Part shown: one piece after another, positions 48,251 to 59,851 of the stretch
Layout: each line of letters begins with the position of its first letter
Numbering within the stretch: the stretch's first letter is position 1
Translations under genes and position numbers: made by a program
Notes under the pieces: generated by a model
The model's input: only the letters and a program-made list of their open reading frames with translations
Database searches by the model: none
What the model was told of the DNA's origin: nothing
From: Acanthosoma haemorrhoidale
Lineage: Eukaryota; Arthropoda; Insecta; Hemiptera; Acanthosomatidae
Assembly: GCA_930367205.1 (NCBI GenBank)
Contig: OV884015.1
Span: 107,572,509 to 107,636,508 of the forward strand
Length of the DNA stretch: 64,000 bases
Reading direction: 5' to 3'

Positions 48251-48786
48251 TGCCCATCACATTGTCGTGGAAGGGACTCTGGTCCAGGAAATCAGCCGAA
48301 GCACTGAAGTAGATGGGCGTTACGGGAAGGGCACTACAATGGGCCTCGGAACGAGTGGTCATGGGCTCAGTCATGACATACTCCAGGTTGTGGAGAGGAC
48401 TCGGACCAGCAGGCGTCGGAAGAGGAGGACCCGACAGAAGGGATGGCCAAGCGCTTCAGTCGCAACCACCAGGCTGATGCGCGTGGCAAAGAATCCCTCC
48501 CAGGCGCCAGGAAGACTACGAAATTTGAATACTATAGGCAAATTACTGTTTCCGTTTTCAAATTCTTTTCGACTTTCATTTCTTTGTTGAAACTGTGTTA
48601 AATTCAGAGCAAATTGCTCAATCAAATTGGGAGTTTTGTAAGAGGGCAACTCAATCTGGCGCAAGCCATCATGACCCCTTCAGGGTCCTCCCAGGGAATA
48701 GGGCACCCCTTGCAACAAAATTTAGGCCCCAAACTGTTTGATAAGTGTCCAGAGGAAGAGGACAAAATTTGTAACATGTAAATAGC
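48251..48786. other. GC-rich downstream part, unassigned
   Basis: The GC-rich composition continues to about 48510 and may be the 3' part of the R2-like element. The rest, to 48786, is not recognised. Confidence 0.35.
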
Positions 48787-48955
48787 TCAAATAAACATAT
48801 GTTAAGAGCCTAGGGGTACTAGGCCTTGGGTCTGAAGTCGGCCAGGCCCATGCCTCGACCCCGTGTAGGGGGCTGCAATGAGTCGGCCTAGGTCACACCT
48901 GGCCTCGACCCCGTGTAGGGGGCTGCAATGAGTCGGCCTACTCGGCCGGAGAATC
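48787..48955 (-). mobile_element. Jockey-like 3'UTR fragment with internal duplication
   Basis: Matches the minus-strand copy at 56119-56215 (CCTAGGGGTACTAGGC, GAAGTCGGCCAGG, GTAGGGGGCTGCA). A segment of about 38 bp with CCGTGTAGGGGGCTGCAATG occurs twice in tandem (first near 48855-48892, second near 48903-48940). No poly-T tail is attached. Confidence 0.75.
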
Positions 48956-49016
48956 ATTAGTTAGAATATTTGGTTATATAACTCTTAACGTTTCTGCTTC
49001 TCATGAATCTTCTTAA

Positions 49017-49650
49017 CGACTGACCTGGAACCCACATACGAGACTAAAAAGACAAGAACTAAACAGACGCTTTGGACAACTGTACAAACTACTTCAAAGG
49101 ACATCCCATCTCTCAATAGAAAATAAACTACTAATCTACAAAGTTATACTTAAACCAATCTGGACATACGGAATAGAGCTATGGGGGACAGCAAAAAAGT
49201 CGAACATCAAGCGTATCCAATCCTTTCAATCCAAAGTCCTAAGAACAATAGTAAATGCCCCTTATTATGTCAGCAACAAAACCCTTCATAACGATCTTAA
49301 TATACCCTACATTCTAGAACTCATCCCTTCCAAGTTTATGAAATTCCACAGCAGCCTTTCCAACCACCCCAATCCTGTAGCACAGTCATTGCACTGCGCC
49401 ACTCATCCCTATAATCCTCCTCGGAGACTGAAACGGCAGTGGCCTCGTGACCTGCTATAAGCGCGTGACAGTGGGAGTCCTGGCAATGGCCAGTTTCTCC
49501 AATCATGTCCTATTGTATGAATGAGCGAGTGAATGATGCTGTAAATATGGTATGAATGAGATCATTTATCTGTAATTATTGCCTTATAAAAATTATTGCC
49601 TTATAAAAGGCAGATTGTAATTATTGCACAATAAAGATTGTTAAAGGGAG
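49017..49650 (+). pseudogene. Jockey-clade RT C-terminus, copy 1, with 3'UTR
   Basis: An uninterrupted 147-codon frame (49017-49460) begins RLTWNPHTRLKRQELNRR, continues with KPIWTYGIELWGTAK and FQSKVLRTIVNAPYYV, and ends RLKRQWPRDLL. This is the C-terminal region that follows the reverse transcriptase palm in Jockey-type ORF2. A 3'UTR with AATAAA at 49631-49636 follows. It is 5'-truncated and has no ATG, so it is not a gene. It is a second family, different from the 42.5-kb element. Confidence 0.88.
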
Positions 49651-51531
49651 AATAAGGAGTTCTTATTTCGCACTTCAAGCGAAACCAAAATACTGAGATC
49701 GTCCAAGTAAAGTTGCCCTTTCGCTTCCCACCGTAGCGGTTGGTATTAATGATGCAATATGGGAAACATTTCTTTCCAGGACGCTTAATTTAAATTAGTT
49801 TTTCGAACCACATTATTATAGCGATCACATTTGTGGCAGCACGGTTGGCTCAATAGTTTCACACTGTAGGCCATTATACTACAGACTGTAATGAACCTGT
49901 CACATATTTCTAGTTTCAAATGGGCCTGTGCTTCACAAGACAACTACCACCGAAAGACATAGATGACCCAAAATCCTTAAAAAAGAATGGCTCTGACACA
50001 GAGCAGGCAATTGTTTAGTTGTATTTAACGCCTCTCTGGTTTTCCATTCATTGCTTTCTTCATGATGTATTGATAATTATTTGAGTTTGATTGATATGCA
50101 AATTCGTCGCCTAAGCTCGATTGTCGAATGCTCCAAAGGACATCATACTGCCGGCTGACTTTTGTTCAGCCACTATCATCAAGATGCAGTCGACCCTTAA
50201 TACAGTTTTCTAATAGATTAGAATTTAAATTCTAAAGGAAATCTTCCTGGGGCTAATAATTCAGTCCACATTCGTTCACTATAGCTAATTCGTGTCAGGT
50301 AGATAAAAAGGTATTTACTAAATATCCACAATTAGGAATTAAAACTATTATCTAACCTTTTACGCTTTATTGCTACAATAGCTTATAACCATCACAGTCT
50401 TACACCGAGAATGCCTCTGAAAACCAATTCCCTCAAACAGAAAGACTTATAAAAGTTTGAATCAACTTGCCTCTTCTTCCGTAGAGCTGAACCGGTCCAG
50501 CTGGAGATCATGAACTAATGGAGAGTCATCTTCGCTGGAAATTACCCTACTACCCTATCGACGATCATGGTACCCAGTAATCAGCTTCGGCGTACAGTGG
50601 TTAAACCTCCATTTCTCCAATAAACAAGTCTGCATTTTGCAGAGCATCACAAGTGAAAACCGTGTCAAAAATCTCCACCAGGATAGTGTATGGTTATTCT
50701 CAGTCGTGCTCCTGTTGTACGTTTAATTTTTCCCAAGCTTATGTTCCCTCGATCCACTGCTCACATCGGCGTCCATGACAACCTAACACTACTAACATCA
50801 ACACCATCGATTCCAATCGAAAATAAGTTAACCGAGATACGACCACATCCAGTGCACATTACACCTTTACGCGATAGTCCCCTTCATGACAAGTGAGTAC
50901 CCGTCGTTCTCACGAGGGGTCTCTGCCTCCATTAGCTGCCCGCATATAACTTAATTATATTCTTCAAAACGACATTTAATTTGACGCTATATTTTGTAGT
51001 TAAAATTTAAAAAAATAGAAAAACGTGCAGATCAATAAGGGCAAAGATTCGATCATAATCGACAGTAAACTCTGCAAGGGAGATGAGTACCGTATATCAG
51101 ATCCGTTTGTGACCAGTGAAAACGATGAAGATATGAAAGCGGGTAAAAATAGGGACATTTTTTTCCCTGAAGTAAGTAATTACAGAGGCAAAGAATCCTC
51201 TAGCCTATAGACAAGCTGAGATGTATGTTGTTGAAAACAAAATATTTCGAGTTCTATTTATTCCTTTAGTCAGGCTGCTATAATATATACTATAATACAA
51301 GTCAAAAATTATTTTTTCTAGACGAGTGTTCAGCTGTTTATTAATTACTGATTTGAACGTTTGTAAGTGTTTTTTTTTTTTGGATCAGACAGTGCAAGAT
51401 GTGAACCAAAAAGGTTCCAGCACTTTGACATTTTCCAAAAACTCGGGAATGATGAGAGCGAATCTTTCTCTTGTAGATAAATAAGACGCTTTTCAGGATT
51501 CCTTTAAGATGTTCAATGTCGAACCCCCAGT
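49651..51531. other. No recognised gene
   Basis: Mixed-composition sequence. A 68-codon frame at 50690-50896 and a 61-codon frame at 51025-51210 show no recognisable motifs. Confidence 0.4.
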
Positions 51532-51736
51532 CTATCTATTAAGTAATAAATCACCATCCTTGGACTAATGACTTAAATTAATTAACTAATTAAACCACTA
51601 ACGGTATGAATTTATTGTATGTAACATAATATAAAATAAAGAGATAATTTTTCGATATTTTTTTTGAGATATTGTCCTTTACCTCAGTCATTTCCACGAG
51701 ATTTTGATACAAATGAAATTGATTTATCGTCGATTG
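51532..51736 (+). repeat. Inverted repeat 1, left arm
   Basis: Reverse-complementary, with scattered mismatches and small indels, to 52420-52630. Shared blocks include AAACCACTAAC, ATAAAGAGAT, ATATTGTCCTTTACCTCAG and GAAATTGATT. The spacer is about 680 bp. Confidence 0.85.
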
Positions 51737-52419
51737 TGTATTATGTAGAGCATAATTCATGTATACAAGAACTATTAGCGCCAAATATTATTGGTTAAAT
51801 CGATGTGCTATGCAAAAGTACATCCCTTGACGGTACGGATGCCGTTTGCTGTGTATCAGAAAATGATAGGGTGAAAGAAGAAAAGAGGTCATCTTTTTAA
51901 GCTGAGGCCTTCGGAGAAGCGACGCCCCCCCCCCACAAGCAAAACCTCAGGATTAACTTTAATTACCTTACTTTGCTGATTAGTATTCACCTCGAAAGGG
52001 GCCCTTTGATAAGGCTGGGCTAGGTAGCTCTGTCATCCTCAACTTCCAAACTGAAGCCCTCAGCTTTCCAGCTTAGGGTTTAAATATTGCCCCCAGCCTA
52101 GCAAAAAAAAAATCAAGGATAATCAGAAGATCGGATTAGAGAGAGCCTCAACTTTATAACTCGAATCATACGAACGGATTCACAATTACAGTACACAGCA
52201 GCTGAATCTGGGGGGACATTCATACTAGTTTGTCACATAAGTGGCCTTTTTAACTTACTTTGATACAAATCACTTCGATTCTCAATTACGAAAAATTGAG
52301 GAGTAATAGAAGAAGTTTTTAGGTTTAAACAATTATTTACGTCTATCTATATACTATTTAACATTTCCTTGTTTCCTAAGTTGATATTAATTAAGAACAG
52401 AACAGAGACCAGGGTTGCC
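51737..52419. other. Spacer of inverted repeat 1
   Basis: Contains a poly-C run at 51926 and a GC-richer patch to about 52080 with no ORF. No transposase is present. Confidence 0.5.
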
Positions 52420-52630
52420 CAATCGATGATGAATCAATTTCATTCGTATCAAATAAATACAAAATGAGCAGAAATGTCTGAGGTAAAGGACAATATCTGA
52501 AACAAATAACAAAAAGTGATCTCTTTATTTTGTATTATGTTACATAAATTAAATTCATACTGTTAGTGGTTTAAGAAGGATTAATTCAAGTCGTTAATCC
52601 AAGGATGGTGATGTATTACTTAACAGATAG
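52420..52630 (-). repeat. Inverted repeat 1, right arm
   Basis: Partner of 51532-51736. Either the two arms are long terminal inverted repeats of one foldback-type element or they are two copies of one short element in opposite orientation. Confidence 0.85.
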
Positions 52631-52919
52631 GGACAGGGACAGGAAACCTCTCCAGGATAGAAATATTCATGAACGGCTAAAGACGGAAGAACAGAAGACT
52701 CATAGAAGCATTTGCGAAAAAGACATTCGACATAAGAGAACATAGTGGCTATCCCAGAGGCTCTCAGGAGAATCATTAAATTCCTGATCATGTTCCCAGA
52801 CCTAACCACATAAGGGAATATCAAGGAATAAAAAGAAGATTGTAGGACAATAAAAACCATCTACAATACAATAAATGAAAGCTTATTTTAAGTATAGTTA
52901 TAGCTTATAGCATACTTTA

Positions 52920-53800
52920 ATGACTGTAGCGACCGCTAACTACATAAGATATGTCACCCTATACTCCATTGTATGTATATTGTAAATTAGTTATAATATG
53001 TTGTAAATTAATTTAAACAAATGTAAATAACATTACCAAACCATAAGTCATACCAGTGTAAATATTGTAAACAATAAAAGACGCAGCTGCAAAAAACTAG
53101 CCAGATGCCCTTGAAGGGGGAGTCAGGTAGCGACCCAGGCCTTGGTGGGTCTCAGTCTAGAACAGTCTAGTATCACCGCAATCCTGCGGTATGGTTGATC
53201 AGAATAAGACCCCAGATCATTGGCTACTTGGGGCTGTATATACCCCCTAGTTTTAGCCGATAAATCATTCTAACAACGGCTCTCTGACTGGTGGACCTGC
53301 AGCTGCACATGTTTCTAGATTTGGCCTTCTCATTTATGAAAACCTCTCTTCCTAACCCCGCTATGTTTTAGTCCAGCCTTGTCAGACCCCACACTCTCCT
53401 AGTGAGATTCTCTGCCTTCGCCTCGCTAAAACTAGCAGCTCCTTAGAAGAGACCTCTCCCTCGCGGACGACGGTTGCCGTGGCCCTACAAACTTTACCTA
53501 GTAGTGTCTCCCACAGTGATCCAGACTGCCTCTCTCCGGTTCACACTCGCATTTGGGATCCGGACGGATTTCGCCTACCCTCAGATACCTAGTGTGAACT
53601 CGTGGTCATTCCAAGACCACATAAACTACCTACAATACCTACCCTATACCTCTTCACCTGAACATAATGCACTGTCGGGGCACATACCTATCAGATATGG
53701 AATCAGATAGTACGGTAGTAAGACCCGTCATGAAGCAATTGCCCAGGTCATAGCCTAATCAACCCTCGCTGTCACCCCCTCGTGACGACCCGGCAATGAC
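52920..53800 (+). mobile_element. Solo LTR, 871 bp, target duplication ATGAC
   Basis: The LTR 52925-53795 begins TGTAGCGACC and ends GACCCGGCA (TG...CA). It is flanked by ATGAC at 52920-52924 and 53796-53800. It is the longest member of the family in the window. Neither flank holds gag-pol sequence or a primer-binding site with coding region, so it is a solo LTR. The 5-bp duplication and TG...CA ends fit Gypsy or Bel-Pao. Confidence 0.95.
53237..53270 (+). promoter_or_regulatory. LTR core promoter: TATA box and TCATTC initiator
   Basis: TATATA at 53237-53242 is followed by TCATTC at 53265-53270, with its A 30 bp downstream of the TATA start. The same pair is conserved in the LTR at 59857-60691. 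The spacing is that of a TATA-initiator promoter, presumably the U3/R boundary. Confidence 0.6.
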
Positions 53801-55021
53801 AAATAAAATTTAATACTTTAATGACTGTGTTTTCCCTTTTTTGCATGTTCCTACGTAACATATAAAAAAAAAATCATCTAGAGAATACACTCCAGCTAAG
53901 GAGTGTGAAGTGTTTACGAACCAACCGTTACTTACAAGCTTATTGTTTGCAGAATAATACATAATTGTGTAAAACAGCTTAATTTGATCTTATTGTACCA
54001 ATTTTGGGTTATAGCCAGACTTCCATATTAGTCCATTAAAGTGTAGCCTAGAAACGAGTCGAAAGTAACTTAATAGTAAATAAATATGGTTTAATAAATC
54101 TAGGAGTGGTATTGAAGTTTCCGAGCCATAAACTAGCGCAGAAGGGATAAAGGCCCTTGATCGCTTATGCACGGCAGGAGAGGCGCGCGGTATCGCCGAC
54201 CAACAGGCCGCATCTGACCCAGAACAAATCGATAACCTTTCGTAAAGAGTCGGTATTATGTAAATACCCACCTCTCCTAACTTCTCGGCAGGAGCTGACT
54301 TTGAGATCCCTCTGCTCCGCGGCAGTCGCCGATAAGAGCTTGTCTAAAAGTGAGGAAGGAAAAGAAAAAAAGGAAGAGGTAAAAGTCAGATATAGAAACC
54401 GAAGAGCGTCTAGGGCGGTTTCAGTTACGACCGCATTCACATTCAACGCCGTCTAAGAAAAAATGCAAGGCAGATGAGAAGGACTCGGAATACAAACAAA
54501 TGTTTAAAGACTAATAACGGAATCTATAATCAGAAAAAAAATAATGTCTATAATTATTACTAATTGTTTAACAACATCTTTGATGATAACGCAATGAAGT
54601 TTTACTATTGTATAATCACTTGCCTTGGTATCAGATGACTTTTGTATCAAGGCAAGTTATTATGTTTAATTTTGTAGATTTTTTTTCCCTCCATATTTTA
54701 AAATAAGAATCAAAAGAGAAAGATGTAAAGTGAAACCAAAATTCCAGCACAAATCAATGTTGGTGATTTCCCTTACATAAATTGATCATATTTTTTTTTT
54801 TTTTTTTTAACGATCATTTTCATCTTTGTAGTAATATTTATTAATGAATTGTGGGACTAACATAAAGAATGATTGAACATTATAAACACGAAGATTAATA
54901 TTGATATCAAGGAACAACTGGACGGAAACCACGACAACGCTGGGAGAGGGCAGTGAAAGGGCTTGAGAGCACGGAATGATAGTCAGTGAACGGCTAGCCT
55001 GAATTTTTGTTTCTTCTCTAG
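53801..55021. other. No confident gene; GC-rich island and a hairpin
   Basis: A CpG-rich island at 54150-54440 is open for over 90 codons on both strands without recognised motifs. At 54618-54657 ACTTGCCTTG pairs with CAAGGCAAGT around a short loop (13-bp arms, one mismatch). A T-run of 18 lies at 54792. Confidence 0.4.
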
Positions 55022-55261
55022 GAAATTGGACTCCAAATATCGAGCTCTTCGGATTCCTACCCCCGCCATGAGGTTTATCCGTCGATGGAGGCTGGTGGAA
55101 ACGGTGTCTGCAGCCAGATGAGTTTTATTTTAATTCGTTTCTCTTATCTGTACACATTAAATTTTGTTTGTTTCCTCTTTTTTTTTATAATTTTATTTAA
55201 AGTTATACAATGTATCCTTAAAACTATCAATTTAGATTATTGCTTGAGTTCTTTTTCTTGA
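55022..55261 (+). CDS. Candidate 3' exon, unknown product
   Basis: A strong 3' splice site (TTTTTGTTTCTTCTCTAG, ending at 55021) opens 79 codons to a TGA at 55259-55261. The peptide starts EIGLQISSSSDSYPRHE and contains MEAGGNGVCSQM. It then becomes strongly hydrophobic for about 25 residues (from SFILIRFSYLY on), like a membrane segment. The first 110 bp are much more GC-rich than the rest, so the real exon could end earlier. I do not recognise it; it could belong to a gene whose other exons are outside the window. Confidence 0.22.
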   Translation, partial: EIGLQISSSSDSYPRHEVYPSMEAGGNGVCSQMSFILIRFSYLYTLNFVCFLFFFIILFKVIQCILKTINLDYCLSSFS

Positions 55262-55890
55262 CCAGCCTATCTCCTAGGGAAAGCTATTTGGATTCTAGGT
55301 GTGGATTCAACTGTAGGTGAACTTGCTTGTTTCGAACATCTATTCCATAATCAAATAGAATGTGCTTATTTTTTTTTGTTGAGAACTACTGTTAAACTTA
55401 TGTGAATTTACGTTTCAGAAATTATTTTATTTAATATGCCGAAACCAGAATAAATAAATTTTAAACAATCCTTTTTCCGCAATTTAAGAATATTAAGAAT
55501 TAAACTTTCATTTAAATTTGTATTTTCAAATATAAGGAACTATAAGGGTCACGATTCTGTGCGGTTACAGTTTCCAAAAAGGTAGGATTTCAAAAATTGT
55601 GATCATTATTTCCCTTATGACTTTACATTTTTTAATCATTCATTAATTAGTGCCGATGTTTATTATTAAAAAGTTTATTTCCTCACGTCATTTCAACAAA
55701 ATTACTAAATAATTTTTCTTTCTCTTTTTATTGAGTTTTTTAATTATTAATTTTACTAATTATTTATTTTAATGGCCTTGGTGATATTAGGTAGTGAAGA
55801 AAATAAATGTTTGGTATATATATACACATATCACCTAACTCAATTCAGAGACAATCAGATTCATGTAAGCGTTCATCATACGCGCTAACT
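55262..55890. other. AT-rich sequence, nothing recognised
   Basis: No gene or repeat family is recognised between the candidate exon and the LINE insertion. Confidence 0.5.
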
Positions 55891-56282
55891 GATATGTGCC
55901 TAATGTTTATTTGTTTGTTTTTTCTCCCCTCCCCCATAGCTCTCAAACTTATAAAAAATAGGATGTGGGAAAAATAAAAGGAAAATTATTTTGGATTGAT
56001 GGGTGCCTTTCCCTAAGGGGAGTCCCATTTGAAGGATGTATGAGAAGGATATGGGGTGTTGGATGCCTAAAGGAGGCGGGTGGATTCGGGAAGGTAGCGA
56101 GAGTCTACCTATGGTGGAGCCTAGGGGTACTAGGCATTGGTTTGAAGTCGGCCAGGTCATACCTGGCCCCGCCCCTGTAGGGGGCTGCAGTAAGTCGGCC
56201 TATCGACCGGGAGATCGACCTCGATCTCTCGGCTGGGTGTGGATCGTTCAGTCCCCGTCAGGGAACATGATATGTGCCTAAT
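55891..56282 (-). mobile_element. 5'-truncated Jockey-like insertion, 14-bp TSD
   Basis: The body 55905-56268 is the reverse complement of the 3'UTR and tail of the 42.5-kb element family. It is bounded by perfect GATATGTGCCTAAT repeats at 55891-55904 and 56269-56282. The T-rich tail lies on the left and the truncated 5' end on the right. Little divergence in the duplication suggests a fairly recent insertion. Confidence 0.95.
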
Positions 56283-57115
56283 ATGCCAGAGCTAGCAACT
56301 TATCCACGAGTAAACTATTACAATCAATGGTATTAAAAAAAATGAAAATGGTATCTACATCGAGTAAGCATACAAAACTGAGGTACCTCTGGGAGTTTGG
56401 AGAGTGATGAAATGCAAGTTGACAGTCTATGAATTTAGAAAGCAGGACTACGGCCTTTTTGGATCACACTTTTACAACAAAAAGGCATCGGTGTAGATGC
56501 AATAATTGTAACAGAGGCACCCCTCGCTTATTCGCGATTGGAAATTTGTAAGCTGTTTTGTAGATGGCCGTAAGCATCTTGAACTATTCCAGGCTGCTAA
56601 ATCAAAACACTTCCGGTTTTAATAGTTCGTGCTTCAAGTTGGCAGTTAAACTGGTGAACTAGGTGGACTGGCCGGGTCCCTTTTTGAGACTAACTAACTA
56701 AAAGTTTATTTGTTGTGTAACTTCTTGACTTTGATTTAAAAAGTTTTAAGACAACGACAAACATTCCTATAAGCATTAATACTTGAAATGGCGGGAAAGT
56801 GTGATTAGACTCTCTAAATAAAGTTTTTTTGAAAAAAAAAAAATGTAATTAACTCTTGTTTTGTGTACTTCTGGGAATCTGGAGAATGGAATTGTGTTTT
56901 TTTAGCTAGCCCCCCCCCACCAAATATTTATCTGGAAATTAACTGCTGGATTGGATCATGGAAAATTCATTTCCCTTTTTCCCTTCCCGAGTTGGTGTTT
57001 AGTTTTGTTACTGCAAAAATCAATTTTAAAATAGATGAAATTGTTTTTGAACAATGGTGTATTGCTGTGAGTATTCTGGGACAATGAGATGGGTTTGCAT
57101 GTGTTCTGTAATATC
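56283..57115. other. No recognised gene
   Basis: AT-rich sequence with a C-run near 56911. Short open frames show no motifs. Confidence 0.45.
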
Positions 57116-57427
57116 CTGGGATGCTTTGAACTCTCGGACTCAAAAAAGCAGCATAACTAATTTCATTAATGAAACTCGACCAGGATATAAAAATAAATCA
57201 TTCGCTAAATATTAGGTAAAATGTAAAAAAATTACAGTGGGAAATGTGGTGCAAAAGTTACATAATGTAGTAAATATGTAAATAGTTACTTGTTTATTGC
57301 AAGAATAATTATTGTTCGGTTTTGAAGTTAATGTTTCTGCATTTAAAAATTTGTCATCCGTTCGTTTTATGTTTATAAATAATATAAATAAATATTTCAG
57401 CCTAAACTATTAAAAATCCTCATTTAT
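57116..57427 (+). repeat. Inverted repeat 2, left arm
   Basis: About 310 bp are reverse-complementary to 58843-59151 with moderate divergence. Shared blocks include GACCAGGATATAAAAATAAAT, GGTGCAAAAGTTACATAATG and CTAAACTATTAAAAATCC. Similarity ends sharply at both sides. Confidence 0.92.
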
Positions 57428-58842
57428 TAATTATACTATTGAATGTTTAAAAATAGTAATAACAAAAAAAAAAAAAAACAGAATTAAGAATAAAGGGTAC
57501 AAAAAATGAGGTGGTTATTGTTCTTATTAGATTAGCTTCATCGATCTTGGTTCGTCTCCCATCCATCATCCGATGGGGGTCAAGAAGATTAAACTGAAAT
57601 TGCAGATTTTACACCGATTGGACGAAGTCAAAGGGGGGGGGCACGTATATATACCGTCAATTATCAAATTAATATAATTAACCAATTCTTCCAATTTTAT
57701 AGTAATACTCCCTTTCTTCTAGTGTTAATTAGCTAGCGCATTCCTCATGCTTTTAATAATTTTTTCTCATATATGTAATAACGTCATTTCGAAGAAGTCA
57801 CACTAAACCCACTATCATTGAATGGCCAGTATTATTTTCCTAGAATTATATTTTCTTGCGAAACATGTCCGGTTACAAACATGTTACAAATTGTAACTTA
57901 TTACTAAGATCGATAAGCCAATCAATTTCATTGTTCGCACGGTCTAACGATTTTTAGAACGTTTTAGACAGGACTGCCTTCAAAAAATTCATAATTTGGG
58001 CTATTTTTGTTTGTTTGGGTTTAGCTTTGTCCCTTTATATGTTTAATGATATAATAAGGGCTGTAGCGTTAAGGTAAAAGGCGAAATAACGCAAACAGGC
58101 GCGTGATTGCTCTGGAAAGAAAAGTTTAAACAGCTATTTTACAATCGTTGCCAGAAGTAGCGTGTCTTATTTTACCATCTTTGAGCTAGATAGCGGTACG
58201 TTTCGACTAGCTTATTCCGGGTTCCCAAGGGGCGTGGATAAAGAAGGTTACGATTTCGTGATGTACGTTTCTATGTAAACACGTAGTCGTTAAAGTTGTT
58301 TCGTGAGTAACCGTGACTAAGTTCGTTGCTCATTGAGCCCAACAGCGTCTTTTTCTTGTCATCATTTCCCGTATGCTATCAATTATTTTTGCTATGATAG
58401 AACAAAAAACAGAGCAAATAACTAGACAATTGTCAATACATATTTCGTTTAGGTCGATTTTTCGATGCAAATTAAAAAAAAAAATTCGTACTCTTTTTTT
58501 TTCATGAGCGACTACGCAAGCTACTTTCGTGATTCACGCCCCACGGGAACCCGGCATTCGAGATTTACGTCGGATTTTTTGTAGAGGTCGCCCTAAGGGT
58601 CGCAGACAAATGGAATTATAAATGTAAATATGTATCTTTAATTATTCGATCAATACGAAAGTGGTAAAAATTAAAAAAATTTAAAAATTTGTAAACTGGC
58701 GTCAAAGCAAGCGTAAGAAAGCGGTTCTCGAACATTATATGACAAAATACATATCTAAAGAAAAAAATCGAATGAGTTTTGGGACTTTGTTTTATTCAAA
58801 TGAATATTATCTAGTAAAACAAGAAACAATTAACAAACATTA
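57428..58842. other. Spacer of inverted repeat 2, with a smaller inverted motif
   Basis: No ORF or transposase is present. Inside it CCGGGTTCCCAAGGGGCGTG (58218-58237) is repeated in reverse orientation at about 58534-58553. A run of G lies at 57635. The region 58040-58570 is richer in CpG than its surroundings. Confidence 0.6.
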
Positions 58843-59151
58843 TAAATGAGGATTTTTAATAGTTTAGGTTGAAATATTTATTTATAAACATAAAACAAAA
58901 GGAATGACAAATTGTTTAAATGCTGAAACATTAACTTCAAAACCGAACAATAATTATTTTTCCAATAAAAAATTACATCACATAATCCAATATTTACTAC
59001 ATTATGTAACTTTTGCACCACATTGCCCATTGTAATTTTCTGACATTTTACTTAATATTTAATGAATAATTTATTTTTATATCCTGGTCTAGTTTCGTAT
59101 ATTAGTTATTTTGCTTTTTTGAACTGAGTTCGAGAATTCAAGGCATCCCAG
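58843..59151 (-). repeat. Inverted repeat 2, right arm
   Basis: Partner of 57116-57427. The 1.4-kb spacer and lack of coding capacity fit a non-autonomous foldback element or two opposite insertions of a 310-bp element. Confidence 0.92.
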
Positions 59152-59851
59152 CTTATGGGGTCTAAGTTCCCCCAGATAAGGGTTCTTCAGTTAAAAGAAA
59201 ATATGTATGATATGTATACATATTTACACACCCTGGTCCCTTCGAGGTTGGATTACCAAGGATCTACTGTAACAATCTGCATATTCAGATAAGAAAAGTT
59301 AAATAAAAGCAATAATTTAAGAGACCGGACTTATTTTATATTTTATTGAGAGTGGCAGCCAAGAAGCAATAAACTGGATAGAATGTATCCATGGCTATGT
59401 ATTCGCGCTCAGCTACAGAATTAGGATTAAAACAATGAAGAAGTTTAGCTATGCTCAGATTTGGGTTATGTTGGTTCTAAGCGGGCAAAGTGAACGGAGA
59501 GCCATCCACCCGGAAAGAACACGATAAAGGAAAATCCAATATTTAGCCAAGCAAACAAAATAAAAATTCAGCAACAGTTTTCTCAGCTCACCATCTTACG
59601 AATTTTCCATCTTTGAAAAGTGACTTTTTAATCACACAACTTTTGTACAATTTTATTGTGTAGATTTTTCAAAGAGTCGTTTTAATCTTAGTTATATAGA
59701 GAAATTTCACTTTCACAGCATCATCATCATCATCAAACAGTCAAACAAATTTAAAAAAAAAAGGAAAAAGAATGTATGCTGAGACTTAAAGGAGTAGAGT
59801 AAAATAAATTTAACCATGTTCTTTTGCGTCTCAGTAGAGTTTTTTTCCTTT
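59152..59851. other. No recognised gene
   Basis: AT-rich sequence up to the solo LTR. A short CAT-repeat tract (CATCATCATCATCAT) lies at about 59720. Confidence 0.5.

Noticed and set aside
54157..54456. 99-codon ORF in a GC-rich island
   Set aside because: Both strands are open over the same span, with no recognised motif or splice context.
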